From: Diphasiastrum complanatum
Lineage: Eukaryota; Streptophyta; Lycopodiopsida; Lycopodiales; Lycopodiaceae
Assembly: GCA_029204225.1 (NCBI GenBank)
Contig: CM055112.1
Location: forward strand, 29,972,203 to 30,036,202
Length of the DNA stretch: 64,000 nucleotides
Direction: 5' to 3'
Of the stretch, positions 30,867 through 42,557 are shown piece by piece (position 1 is the stretch's first letter; each line of letters starts with the position of its first letter). The position numbers were made by a program, and so were the translations under genes. A model generated the notes under the pieces. It saw only the letters and a program-made list of their open reading frames with translations. It did no database searches and was not told where the DNA came from.

Positions 30867-31309
30867 AGTTATGAATTGAGCCACAGCTGATCTAGAGCTA
30901 AGCTATGAAAGCATCACATAAGCAAGACTTAAGCTATGAAAGCAGCACATAAGCAAGACTTAACCCTAAAAAGCAAGAAAGAGAGAGATTAAGGAGGCTA
31001 AAGAGAGAGATCAATATCATCAGCTGAATAACAAATGACACAATTTCCCTACTTATAGCCAAGAGGAAGCCCTAAAAGGAAGCTTCCGGTGGCTAGGGCC
31101 CAACTGGGAGGGAAAATAGTGCGCCCTCCAAGAAGGCCCCCACTCTCCAATAATATGTCCAAATGGCCTAATAATGAATAATAAGGCCAAAGGCCAACCA
31201 TATAGTCTAAGTGTCACTAATGAATAAAAAAGGGCCCAAGGTCTGCTTATGCATAAAGTAAAGTAAATGTAAATGGACGCATCGAATGTAATCAGCTAAG
31301 TCCATAACT
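30867..31309 (-). repeat. A3 5' LTR, 443 bp
   Basis: Plus-strand limits AGTTATGAATTGAG and GTCCATAACT. Carries the TATA-like GGCTATAAGTAGGG on the minus strand at about 31048-31061. Confidence 0.92.
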
Positions 31310-33680
31310 AAACTTTCTCGACTTAACCACAGTTCTCATGATCCTACAAAGTCAGATTTACTTCATTACAATATCATATAATATAGTTTGATTCGAGATT
31401 TGACAGATTTTCTTTTTGGTTTCGTTTATCATATCAAATATACCCAACATGGGTTCAAATATTCTCTCGATAGTTTGGTGTTGCTCCACATAGCACTTGT
31501 AGGGGTTGGAATGCCAAGAAATAATCAAAATTATTTGAGATATTTATATATTAAAGAGGTAAAAATTGGTTGATGTTTGTTCAGCATTTCACATGATATT
31601 TTGTGCTGACTTCAATCTATAGATTTCATCCTTCTTGTACCTTGTATCATATATATAGATTATGTTTGTTCTACCCCTTTTTAGAGATCTAGGACCAATT
31701 TTAGCATGTGCCATGCCTCAATTTCTTGGGATTAGACACTATTCAAAGTGCTTTGTTCTCAGAAATTTTTTGCCATATGTAGTCCCTTAAAGAAGTTCTA
31801 TCAAATTGTAGGCAAAAACTTTTCTGACACCGACTTGAATTTCTTGCATGACAATTTGTATTCTTCGGTTGAAAATACGATCCTTGACAAAATTTTCAAA
31901 GACAAGGCCATAGCCCTATCATTTTAACCACCCACATTTGGAGGAGCATCCATAGGTGATGGTTGAAGGCCTGATTTGAGGCTAATGATAGGCCAAAAGT
32001 GATAGTCATTTGGTAGCTGTAGAGACGGAATAGAGAAGCGTGTATTGTGTTTTTTCTATTGCATGATGTGGAGGCTACAAGCATCTGTTTTCAGCATTTT
32101 CTATAGCTAAGATTTATTGTGATAGAGCTGGAAACATTGGCTTACAGCTCTTTTGCATACTTTTTAGCTCATGGAGTTTTGTCATCCAACATAGCGAGGA
32201 GCTACATTGCGAGGAGAGAAGAATCTGGACTCCATGAATGAATGGTGATTAGTGAAGTTTTCATGAGAGTTATAGTAGGCAACATTGTAGATAATGGTCT
32301 TGCATCTTTTTGGATTTAGGGTTGTTTATTATAGTTTGCTAACTGCACTTCCTCACTTCAGACTTCAGACTTCAGCCATGCTAGTGGAGGGTAGGGGTAT
32401 GTCGGAGGAGATGAAGATCTTGATTGGGGATGGTTTTTCCCCGTTTTGATCAGGATCATGGAGATGGCACTAGGCACGGTCTCCATTGTAAACACACTAA
32501 CTCTAACTCTCATGAGGGCTAGGTTACATTTAGTAGATCTTACGTGGCTGGATGGTAGGACATGCGGAATTGCTTTGTGCACACAAATCATTGAGGATTG
32601 GGCTAGGCTTTGCGTCAAGAGACTCGTGGTGAGACGGGCAGAGGTAGGCCTGGGAGTGGTCGTACACCCCCCGGCCCCATTCACATACAACATAAGTTAC
32701 AACAAAATGACAACGCACAACAATGTGTCATTGATGCATTTACTTCTTGCACTATTGTAGGTCCCTCCTAGCCATTATTATCAGATGCAGGGCCTTCTCA
32801 TCATTCACCTACAACACTGGCCCCTCCATCGCTTCTCCATTAAGTGTAGGGTAGGCCATCTAGGCTTCGATCTTCATTTGGTGCATATTAAGAACCTGCG
32901 AAAATTTCAGGAGCCTATGATTGCATCATCGCCTAGCTATGTGCTCCTACACATCTCTCATCAATCGTATGCTCATCCGATGTGCCTTTCCTTACATAAA
33001 GAATGGGCCAATTGTGTTACACTCCTGCCACTTGTCCTTGTGATCCTTGCCACTTGTCCCCCTATTGGCCCCCTATGGACCACCCTCAACATCATTTTGG
33101 ATGCTCTACCCTCAACAACTAGCGCGCTCTTGGGACTTACACTCAACAACATGTGTACTTTTGGGCATTCGTAGTAATTGCTCTCTAGATCTTCAAAACA
33201 TAGGCATTGCTTTCCCATTTTCCCCTCAAGGAATCTAGGAACCACTATGAAATTGAGTAAAAGCCAACTCGTTCGTAGGAATCTAGCTAAGGGGCACCAA
33301 CAACAACGTCAAGGTTTCCTTTTCAAGACCTTATATCATGTAAAAGTTTTGCACAGACTTAGGCGATTGAGCTTTTGGATCCCTACACTCAAGCTAATTA
33401 CACAAGTATTTTATATTTTTATAATATGCCAAAACTTCACAATTAGCACCACACAAGTACTGGCTTCAAGTTTTCAATGCATGAATAATTGAGAAGAGCT
33501 TAGAGGTATCATACCTTTGTTGAGCTACGTCTAGCTTTTATTTCTGAATGCAATGCATCTATGTAAATTGGAAGGTAGCTAGCCTCCCATTCGAAGTTAA
33601 TATTGCTCCTACTACAAAGTCACTACCACCCCCTCTCAACCACATATGGCTGACTGGGATTCACCACATTTAGTAACTGA
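31310..33680. other. no recognisable gene
   Basis: AT-rich spacer. A GC-richer part (32350-33250) has overlapping open frames of 90-130 codons on both strands without known motifs. No LTR or TIR ends were seen. Confidence 0.45.
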
Positions 33681-33683
33681 TAG

Positions 33684-34345
33684 CTAAGCTTGCCTTAGAG
33701 CATGAAAGCTCTCTTGCCTAGCCTTTTGCCATGAGAAATCCTTTCCCTTCCCTGTAAGATGGTCTAATCTTTGGAACAACAATGTTAGCATAACAATATT
33801 TGTGATAATAAGCACCCAAGTTTGAAGTTTAGACAAATTGATCAAAGCTAGCCATCCCAAAATAGGTTTCACATTTGTTGGATACATCTAGATTCCCTTT
33901 TGGATAAGTTTATGTTTGAAAAATTCACACTTTGATTTTTTAGCATATGATTAATGCTCTCTATATTTGGGACACCTCTTGAAGAAGTTATGAGTGTTCT
34001 ATTTTTGTTATACCATAGATGAGGATATCATCCAAAAAGATTACCATAAACTTGCCTAAATAGGGCCTTAGAACACATTAAATTCATGAAAGTTGTAGGA
34101 GCATTAGTAAGATCAAATGGCATTACCCTTAACTTGTAATGGCCATATTGAGTTTGTAAGTTGTTTGGGGTAGATCTTCAAGTCTAATTCAACCCTGATG
34201 ATGCCTAGGCTTTGAGTCGAATTTACTAACATACTTAGCCCTTTGAATTGATCAAACAACTCCACAACACTAGGTGTTGGGTACTTATTCTTGATCGTGA
34301 GCTTATTTAATCCCCTATATGTGACAAGCAAGTCTCTCCAAGCTC
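33684..34345 (-). pseudogene. gypsy reverse transcriptase remnant
   Basis: Minus-strand motifs in order: [19 protein letters not shown] (relatives DYRxLNK), [13 protein letters not shown] (about 34070-34110), VIFLDDILIYG (about 34010-34045) and, after further shifts, KGKDFSWQKARQESFHALRQA (33684-33750), the start of RNase H. At least three frameshifts and several stops. The catalytic LDD is kept, unlike in B1. It ends next to LTR-like sequence of element D and has no gag, integrase or LTR of its own. Confidence 0.75.
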
Positions 34346-34788
34346 GTGAATCCTAGAAGACCGGTGTGTAGAATGAACCTCCCAACCATAGGTTGAGTCC
34401 TTCTACCTGCTATTCCTGTCAACTGGCACATGGCATCCACATGTGGGTGATTAGTCCACTTGGCATGCATGACCCCTGTGACCTGTGAATACTAAGTGAC
34501 TCATAGGGTACCACCCCCGTGCCCCGCCAAAGACTTGTGACCCTCTTGGTCACCCCGACTACTTGTCGGCTAGCCACTTGTCACTAACAACTAGGGTCCC
34601 GACGGTCAAGACATACCAAATCTCTGACAGCTTGTCGGGCAGCCACACCGGATCACTGCTCGTGACGCACCGGTCCCAACTTGGGACAGATGTCCTCGTC
34701 GGTCACCGACCCTTGCCAATACTAAGCCTCAGGCCCTTTGGTAACCGACCGTGCCGAGATCATGATAGAGCCGTAAATGGGCTCTAAC
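34346..34788 (-). repeat. element D 3' LTR (far end uncertain)
   Basis: On the minus strand TGTTAGAGCCCATTTACG begins right after a purine tract (CCAGAGGAGGGAAAGAT) that follows the element D pol stop. The body is GC-rich with repeated GTCGG/CCGAC words. The downstream end near 34346 runs into the RT remnant, so truncation is likely. Confidence 0.65.
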
Positions 34789-34810
34789 AATCTTTCCCTC
34801 CTCTGGCAAG

Positions 34811-35955
34811 TCATCGGTCCTTGATGACAAACTCTGGGTAAGACTTCTGCAACACCTGCCACGTCTCCCAGGTAGCATCTGACAACGGATGTGCTTTCCA
34901 AGTTACTAGATACTCTTGAAGGAGGCGATTACACAAGCGTCGCTCCCTTCGATCCAAGACTTGTTCTGGCCCATAACCTGTGGTGTTTTTCTCTTCTGGA
35001 GGCACTAGACCTTCCACCAGGCTATTGCCATCGTGCAAACATTTCTTCAGTTTGCTAACATGGAATATTGGATGCACCTTGCATCCCACAAGTAGTTGTA
35101 GCTTATAAGCTACTTGGCTCACCTTCTTAATAATCAACCATGGTCCACAATACCTAGGAGATAACTTGGCACACTTTCCTGTGCGTAGCACCTTCGACTT
35201 CGAAGGGACTAGTAAATACACCCAATCTCCATTCTCAAATTCCCGATAGGTACAGTTCTCACGGGTATAACTCTCTGCCCTAGCTACAGCCTTGGACAAG
35301 TTATCTCGTGCCATCTCTAGCTTCTGCTGCATCTGAGCCAAAAACTCTACAACATTAGATACCCTATGTGGAATCCCTATGACTGCAGGACCAAGTGGCC
35401 TGAAACCATAATTGAGCTCAAATGGACTCAATCCAGTGGACACATGTCTCTTATCATTGTACGCGAACTCCAATAGCAGTAAATGCTTTACCCCGTCTAT
35501 TTGCGTACTACTAACATATGCCCTAAGCATATCTTCCAAGATCTGATTCACTCGCTATGTCTGACCATCCGTCTCAGGATGCTCAGAGCTACTCATCCGC
35601 AACTGTGTTCCCAGCTTTCTCGTAAACTTGGGATCCCTGTCAGAAACAATGGACTTTGGAAGGCCATGTAACCTGACAATATTCTCAATAAACAACTCAG
35701 CAACTTGCAGAGCTGTGACCTTCTTGGTCGTTGCGATGAAATGAGCCATCTTGGAAAACCTGTCTCCACTACCATAACGGAATTGAATCTCTTCTGGGTC
35801 TTGGGTAGCCCAACAATAAAATCCATAGAGATGCTTTCCCACCTTCCTGTAGGTATCTCAAGTGGATGTAGCAAGCCCGGAGGACTTGCTCTCTCGGCCT
35901 TGTTCACTTGACAAGCCGTGCAACGTTGGACGTACTCTCTTACATCTCGTTGCAA
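34811..35955 (-). pseudogene. element D integrase and chromodomain
   Basis: Minus strand: zinc-finger end CTACQVNKAERASPPGLL, then [17 protein letters not shown] (first catalytic Asp region). A frameshift follows near 35760, then [24 protein letters not shown] (second Asp) and [12 protein letters not shown] stop at about 35552 precedes NQILEDMLRAYV, with the third acidic region upstream. GPY/F is seen in CAKLSPRYCGPWLIIKKV, and the chromodomain end in LVTWKAHPLSDATWETWQVL. The last 246 codons are open (34811-35551). Decayed chromovirus integrase. Confidence 0.87.
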
Positions 35956-36120
35956 TCATGGTCAGAAATAATGCCTTCTTAAAAGCTCACTAGTCTTATC
36001 AATACCAGGGTGCCATGTGCAGGGACTATCATGGCATTCATGAAGTATCTTACGACGAAGATCCTTCGGGTCTGGCATGAAAACTCTTCCATTTGCTAAT
36101 AACATACCATCCGTGACGGT

Positions 36121-37031
36121 TTATGTTAGATATGTATTGGTGTGTGCCTCTACGGAAGCGACAACCTCGACTGACTCTTCCGTTTGGTCGACTACCTTGC
36201 GTGCATTAGGCCACACACGCTGACAATGTGGGTCCTTTTCTTGAGCCTTCTTAATCTCCTCCATGAGACCACTATCAACCACAGTAAAGCTCATCTGATG
36301 CAGTATATGAGATAGTGCATCAGCAGCCACATTTTCCTTCCCTCTTCGGAAGCGAATTTCCAAGTGAAATTCCTGCATCAGCGCAGCCCACCGAGCTTGG
36401 TGGCCTTTCAAATCTAGTTGAGTGCAAAAATACTTTAAAGTTTGATGATCTGTGTACACATAAAACTCGGCGCCATATAAATAATATCTCCACACCTTGA
36501 GCGCATGTATAATCGCATACAACTCTTGCTCATGCGTGGGATATCTCTGTTGAGCTGGTGTTAACTTTTTACTCTCAAAGGCTACTGGTCTACCCTCTTG
36601 GATCAGCACTGCACCTATGGCAATGCCACTTGCATCATAATGACCGAAATGGGTTTGGAAGGCCGTCTTCTGGACGTCTTCATCTCGAATCCGTATTTGA
36701 TGATATCCACTTTTGAGATCTTTACAATGATCTTATTCAATCCTCTGTAATCTACACACATCCGGAAACTACCATCCTTTTTCTTGACAAGTAAAATAGG
36801 AGAGGCGAAAGGTGAATAACTAGGACGGATGTACCCCAACTTGAGATACTCCTCCAACATCTTTCTGACTTCCTCTTCCTCTTTTAGGCTCATCCTATAA
36901 GGAGGCCTACATACCGGGCTTGCGCCTGGAATGAGCTCAATACGATGATCAACGTTCCGACTAGGTGGCAAGCCCTCTGGCATATTACTAATTAGCACGT
37001 GTTTAAACTGAGTGCAAATGGACTTCTCCAA
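36121..37031 (-). pseudogene. element D RT start fused to RNase H by internal deletions
   Basis: RT begins PEGLPPSRNVDHRIELIPG and [24 protein letters not shown]. After that the palm core is missing. A short piece [20 protein letters not shown] (other frame, about 36665-36725) is followed at once by [13 protein letters not shown], i.e. RNase H. The FGLTNAP and catalytic LDD segments are gone. RNase H (36121-36609) is open: [45 protein letters not shown]. The 5' side ends abruptly at 37031. Confidence 0.87.
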
Positions 37032-38460
37032 CTCACTTGCTGTTATTTTTATTTATTTATACAAAAAACATTTCTGAATGATTTGTGGGTTGTTACATTT
37101 TATGCTTTGAGTTCTTTGTAGGAGAGACTCATCTTTCATTTCCTTCAGAGAAGTGCCTTTCATCTATTTCATACTCAATAGTTGATGATCATACAAAATT
37201 TTTGTTGGAGATTTTTATATGACTATGAGGTTGGCTATTCGTGATTGTTATATATGATGCTTTATGCGATATTACATTCATAAGTTTATGGTAATTTTAA
37301 GAAGAACAAACTTATGTACAAAACACGTCATTTGTCTTACATGGTCCAATAATTTTACCTAGAGAGAGGGGTTCCTTCAATAATATTTCCTTTTTTCCAT
37401 AGATTCATTGGATGTCTTTTGAATTATTTCTTCTACAATAGCTTATGGAAAGGGATTGTGAATTGCACATGGTTGACTCATGCTTTCTTACCTAGTGAAA
37501 ATATTTAGTCTGAGTCATAGAATGGTTGATGCAATAAACGTTTAACGATCATACATGTATAAATGCAAAATGTAGCAAATTTTTGAAAGCTCGTGCTGAA
37601 AGATGTGTGTCTATTATTAGGTTACGGAAGAGCTCCATCCACCACCTCATGGAGAAATTAGAGTTGTCATCAAGGCTATCGGACTTAATTTTGCTGATGG
37701 TATATACACTAAGTAAACAATTTCAAACGAATTGTTGGTTACTCAATAAGTTGTTTCATTGTTCTAAAAAATGCATTGATTTAAATTTGAGTTTAGCTTA
37801 GATAGGATAAGGTCATCATACTTCGATTCAGTTTGCTAATTGGATGTGAATGTTATTGGGCTTTCAATCAAAAAATCAACATGTATTTGCAATGTGATGT
37901 TGTAATGAACTAGAAATCTAGACATTTGCCATGCATGTTATTAAGAAAACATACAAAAGTCAGTTTCCATGAGAGTCGAAAGAGTCAATTCTAGATGTGT
38001 CGTGATGATCATCACCCAGCTGTCGTATGAGCTTGGCAAGCTTGTAACCAGTTGCATCACTGCGTCTTGATCATCTATGACAGATCCGACAACGACCATT
38101 TGCTTTAGCAGGTACTTGAATTGATTGATGTGATTCTGTAGGGTGAATCATCCTTGAAAGAAATTGACATCCTTGAGAAAGTATGTAGCCTCAAGAAGGT
38201 CAAGATAAAAACTCTCTTTTTTAAGCACATCGTCAGACTTTTCTATTTCATTATAATTTATCATAAAACATATGACATTGAATGAACTCCAGTGACTAGT
38301 TTTTAATCACTTGATGAGAAAAACTTCGCCTAATATCAATATTGTTGTGGTATATGTTTGTGAAGGAAGGATAATCATTATTAGATTCATATGAAGCCTC
38401 CCAGACATACATAGGTCTTTTCTAAAGTAAGGCACTTTTTTGTTCCATTTGAAGAAGCTA
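37032..38460. other. no recognisable gene
   Basis: AT-rich spacer between the element D breakpoint and hAT-1. No motif, element end or conserved repeat was found. Confidence 0.5.
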
Positions 38461-38720
38461 TTTCATTTATGGGTAATCGAATTTGCAACCTTTGTCTTTG
38501 GAACCTACATAAGGGTAAGTTTTTGATACTTTGTGCCATTGATGCCCTGGAACGCATTTCGGGTCAACCCACATTCCGAAACTCTCATTTTTTTGCGTTG
38601 CACAGATTGCTTCCGCCCCTTCTACTGCTACTTCGGCCATTGCTGTGGATTTTACAGCTTTCCGCCTCCTATCGCACTCACGATCATCTCTGCCTTTTTT
38701 CCCCAGTTCCCTCTACAGAA

Positions 38721-39425
38721 ATGATGCATTCCAACCTTGCCGATCTGTGGGGCGAGGTGGACATTGTCAGGCGGGTTCCCGACAAGTCCAACAAATCCGG
38801 TGCAAAGATCGTGCGCTGCTGATATTGCTTGGTTGAGTTCAGTGCCACCCTCACTCGCCTTAAAGGCCACCTACCTGGCGCACGTGCCAAAAATGGCTGC
38901 ACACTGAATGCTGCCCCTTGTACCAGCATGTCCGTTCCTGTCAGGCAGCGACTTCTGGACACCTACGGGCCACGTCTTGTGGCGGGGGAGAACACCATTT
39001 CGGAGGGTGTTCTCCGGTTTTGCACCGCGCCTTACGTGGTTGACCCCGAGTTGCTGCCTGCTTGGCTGGCACGCACGAGGAGAGGGAGTGCATCCTCGTC
39101 CAGTCCCTTTGTCTCTCACCCCCCTCAGACAGTTCCGCTAGACGCATCTCCATCTGCACCCATTCCGGTGGATCCCGTCCCATCTCGTCCGCCAGTTGCC
39201 ACTGCGGTTCCACCACCACCCACTGTTGCTCGCACTCCCCCAGTTTACGACTTTCTCATGGACTCTCCACAGCCCGAGCAGGAGCAGGTCGGGGATGCCA
39301 GTGACGATGCCTTCCAGGATGTTGAGGAGATCCCTTCCTCCCTCCCTTCCCATCCGGATGACCTCCCTAGCCAGTAGTTTTTGTATCCCATGCCAGATGT
39401 TCCCCCTCCACCAGTGCATCCCACT
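38721..39425 (+). pseudogene. hAT-1 transposase N-terminal exon (BED-type zinc finger)
   Basis: ATG at 38721 (MMHSNLADLWGEVD) matches the start of hAT-2 (MPELWGEVD). The zinc-finger region reads C-stop-YCLVEFSATLTRLKGHLPG; hAT-2 has CRFC at that place, so the TGA at 38820-38822 is probably a former CGA Arg codon. The frame is otherwise open to a TAG at 39375-39377. A proline/serine-rich linker with acidic patches (DDAFQDVEEIPSS) follows. The family-C LTR begins at 39430, cutting the gene before the DUF659 region. Confidence 0.75.
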
Positions 39426-39429
39426 TATT

Positions 39430-39778
39430 GTTACGAGCTCGTAACCAGTGCCGAACCCTAGAGAACACAGATAGGATAGATACCACAGTCAGGGTCGTGT
39501 CCAGCGTACATGACCAACAGGGCAAGACAGTGTGAGTAGTGTGCCCTAGCACGGTCCATAGCCATGAGGGGCCTAACACAGCCTAGGGACCCTGTCAGCA
39601 GGATAGGGCCCCCATTTGGGTCCCGACGTGCAGTCGGCCACGTCAGTGACACGTGGCCGACACTTGGCAATAGCAGTCCTCACACTGGGCTAGGAGGGGC
39701 TTACTCTATATCAGGGAGTAAGCAAGGTTGGGTGGATCAGTTAGTGTTTGCCCTACTGTGGTGTTAGGATCTATTACA
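39430..39778 (+). repeat. C1 5' LTR, 349 bp
   Basis: TGTTACGAGCTCGTAACC to CTATTACA, followed by C and the PBS TGGTATCAGAGCC (39780-39792). Contains the near-palindromic GACGTGCAGTCGGCCACGTC and GACACGTGGCCGACACTTGG region, shared with the LTRs at 51790-52145 and 53342-53699. Confidence 0.9.
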
Positions 39779-40712
39779 CTGGTATCAGAGCCATCTCCAT
39801 CCTAGGGAGTTTAATAGCAGTAGTAGAGAAAGCTATCAGAAGGCAGGAAAGATTTCTCAGATTCTCAGGAAAGAATTGAGGAGGAAAATCGCTGTAGGAA
39901 CAGCTTTCAAATCCTTGAAATTTGTTGGGAATTTACAGTTGTTTGAGGCACAATCCCTTGTACAGGCTCAGCGCTGAAAAATCAGGGATTTACCCTTGAT
40001 TTTTATGTATCAATTGTGGATTTTTGAGCAAATTCTAAATAGAAAACGTGGAGCAGGTCCAGCACTGCCAAATTGGGTGGAAACTTTGATTTTGGAGTGA
40101 AATTTTCCGGAATTTGGAGCGGATCTGAGACAGAATCTTGGGTGCAGGTCCAGCGCTGAAGGTGTTGCTAGAAAATCAGATTTTGAGAGGGATTTTGGGT
40201 CTCAAAGTAAGCAAAAACGAGTAGCAACATTCCTGGTCAGGCAGCGAGGGCAGCCAGTAGCCCCAAATTGTTGGTTTAAATATTTTTTTGAGCCTTCACA
40301 CGTGTTTTTCAGATCAGAAACCTCAAATAGAATTTCAGTCAGATCAGTGAGCAGTTCCCTCTATAAATTCAGAAATCCAGAGCACATTTTGCGCTTCAAA
40401 CCCGAGTCTTTTGGAGCAGCAGACCCACAGCTCAATCAGCGAGGGTGGTCAGAGGTTCAAATCAGATTTTATCCTACAAATTCGAGTTTTGAATTCTGAT
40501 TTTTCCGGACAGCAGGTCTGAAATTTGCAGTAAAAGAGCTGAGAGGGCTTTTCTTGATATTTTCTTTGGAAGTACAGTCTACAGAAACAGCTAAGTTTTC
40601 TTTCCCTCCTTTGTACAGCTAAGTCATCTTTCCTTTCCCTTGTACAGTTGTAAATTAGTCTTTTAGACTTTTTTCCTTCAGAAGTTAAGGTAGCTCTCTT
40701 TCAATTCCGAAG
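39779..40712 (+). repeat. C1 PBS and leader with phased CAGCG cores
   Basis: CAGCGCTG, CAGCACTG, CAGCGCTG, CAGCGAGG, CAGTGAG and CAGCGAGG start at 39969, 40060, 40151, 40242, about 40345 and 40437: steps of 91, 91, 91, about 103 and 92 bp. Flanks share GCAGGTC and AAATCAGATTTT words. Long untranslated leader without coding motifs. Confidence 0.8.
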
Positions 40713-42557
40713 ATGACCACTCCTCAGGGACCTGATCAACCCCAGGAGAGAGGCTTCGACGAACTTGAAACAGAAGCCTTGGCTTACAGAAAAGGGAAGG
40801 AACCCATGGAAGTGGAAGAACAGGAACAGTTCACCGAAGAACTCGACGAACTGGTTACCAAGGAGCAGTTTCTCCAATTGGTAACAGAAGTGGATGAACT
40901 AAAGTTGGCATTAGCCAATTTCAAGTCCAGTGTGGACGACTCGTTTGCTGAACTCAAAAACTTGATTTTGAGTTCCGCGAAAGGAAGCCTTCCCTCCACT
41001 TCTCAGTTATCCCCTTCTCCACTTCCATCACTTTCGGGTGAGACTTTGCGGTCTCACCCCAGTGTTTTTAAAGATTTAAAACCTCCTACTTTTAATGGGG
41101 AAGAGAAGGATAGAAATGCAGATATTCTACAAACCTTCCTCAGCAAATGGAAGAACATTCATGCTCTTAAACAGACCCCTGACCATTTGCAAGCTATTGA
41201 GGCCAGTCTTTCCTTAGGGCCTATGGCCTATAAGTGGTGGTTAAATCTCCAGGAGACTGGGCAGACTCCCCGGTCATGGAAAGCTTTTGAAGAAGCTTTC
41301 CTAAGAGAATTTCTACCAGAAAATGAACTTGATAGAGCCTGGGAAGCCTGGGAAAGAACAGTAATGGACAAGTCCCTCATCCAATATATCTCGCAGTATC
41401 GAGAGGCAATTTTAAAGATTAAAAATATGGATGACTATCAGAAAATTAGGGGATTTGTCCGTGGGCTCAAAGATGAATATAAAGTAGAGGTCCAGAGAAA
41501 CTCGCCTACTACCCTTGAGCAAGCTCTCAGATATGCTCAAATCTATGATGATTCAGTGGGTAGGAAGAGGGCGAGACAACAACCACTTTCTGAGCAGCCT
41601 CCTCAGAAAGACTTTCAATTTAAAAAGAAATTTTTAAAAAGAAAGAAAGAAGATAAATTTAAAAGTGAAGCTCCTCAGAAATGCCCTTCACTCATACAAC
41701 CCTTAAAACCAGATGATTTTGAGAAAGCCAAACAAGAACGTTTGTGCTTTGTGTGTATGGGCAAGGGACACACAGTCAGACAATGTCCCAAGGGGCCTTT
41801 CACTAAAAAAGATAAGAAAGATAAAAAACAAGTTCATCTTGTTCAGAATGTATGTTTCCCCAGTGACTCGGCAGCTTCCGAGATCAAAGTGTATCGTGAA
41901 GATCATGAACACTGTTGTCAGCTGACCTCTGCAATGCTAGCGAGACCCTTCAGCTTTGGGCTGCATGACCTAGTACGTGTGCATGGGAAAGTTGGTAACC
42001 AGTCAGTAAGAGTTCTGGTTGATGATGGGGCAACCCATAATTTCATCAACTACACCCTGGTTAAAAAGCTTAAACTACCAGAAGTACCTAGTCAGCATAG
42101 GTACATAGTTTCATTAGCTAAGGGTGAAGATAAAAAAATATGGGAAACTATGGTAAGTTGAATCTTGGTATTCAAGGGTACCAATATGAAATAAACTTTC
42201 AGATAATGCACCTGGATCGAACAGATATTGTTCACGGGAGAGATTGGCTCTATAGTTTAGGACCTTCCCTCCACAGAAACTATCAGGAGAACACCCTCAG
42301 CTTTCAGCATAAAGGCCGAGAGATCCAGTTGCATGGGGAGCATGATGTTCCCAACAGTCCTATGGTCTGCAGTTCAGAGCTCTGTCAGCTAATCGGAGAC
42401 GAAGACCATCAGGTATTCTTATGTGACTTTCAGTTTATTCCTGAAGTTTCTATTTCCAGTTCTATTCAGCAGAAAATCAGTAAATTAGAAACTTTATTGT
42501 CTAAATTTAAAGATGTTTTTCCTGAAGATTTGCCACATGGTTTACCACCTAGCAGAG
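40713..42557 (+). pseudogene. C1 gag-protease with 4-bp frameshift; RT start
   Basis: Start at MTTPQGPDQP, conserved in C2 and C3. Acidic, coiled-coil-prone N-terminus (about 20-80), gag domain (FNGEEKDRNADILQTFLSKW at about 129-148, SLGPMAYKWWLNL, REFLPENELDRAWEAWERT), Lys-rich stretch, CCHC knuckle CFVCMGKGHTVRQC (about 345-358) and protease VLVDDGATHNFINY (about 434-447; Asp where D-S/T-G is usual). The 482-codon frame stops at 42161 because one copy of AAGT is missing relative to C3 (ATGGTAAGTTGA here, ATGGTAAGTAAG there). The protease tail (LDRTDIVHGRDWLYSLG) and the RT lead-in (FPEDLPHGLPPSRE) continue in another frame to about 42557. Confidence 0.88.

Larger units (their letters stand above)
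25877..31309 (-). mobile_element. gypsy family A, copy A3 (RT-less), both LTRs present
   Basis: Minus strand: 5' LTR 30867-31309, PBS, phased leader, gag with zinc knuckle, protease, unrecognised interval, integrase tail, chromodomain, polypurine tract, 3' LTR 25877-26319. Both LTRs are 443 bp with AGTTATG/CATAACT termini. Flanks AGAAC and AAACT do not form a clean duplication. Total length 5.4 kb. As in A1, no RT, RNase H or integrase core is recognisable. Confidence 0.88.
39430..42557 (+). mobile_element. gypsy family C, copy C1 (5' part only)
   Basis: 5' LTR, PBS, leader, gag, protease and the first codons of RT. At about 42557 the sequence switches to hAT C-terminal exon sequence. Integrase, chromodomain and 3' LTR are absent. 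C1 inserted into hAT-1, and a later deletion joined its RT start to a downstream hAT exon. Confidence 0.85.

Noticed and set aside
32350-33250. GC-richer frames of 90-130 codons as host genes
   Set aside because: Overlapping frames on both strands with no motif or splice-supported extension.
38829-39377. independent 182-codon gene
   Set aside because: Same frame as the BED exon of hAT-1, separated only by one TGA.
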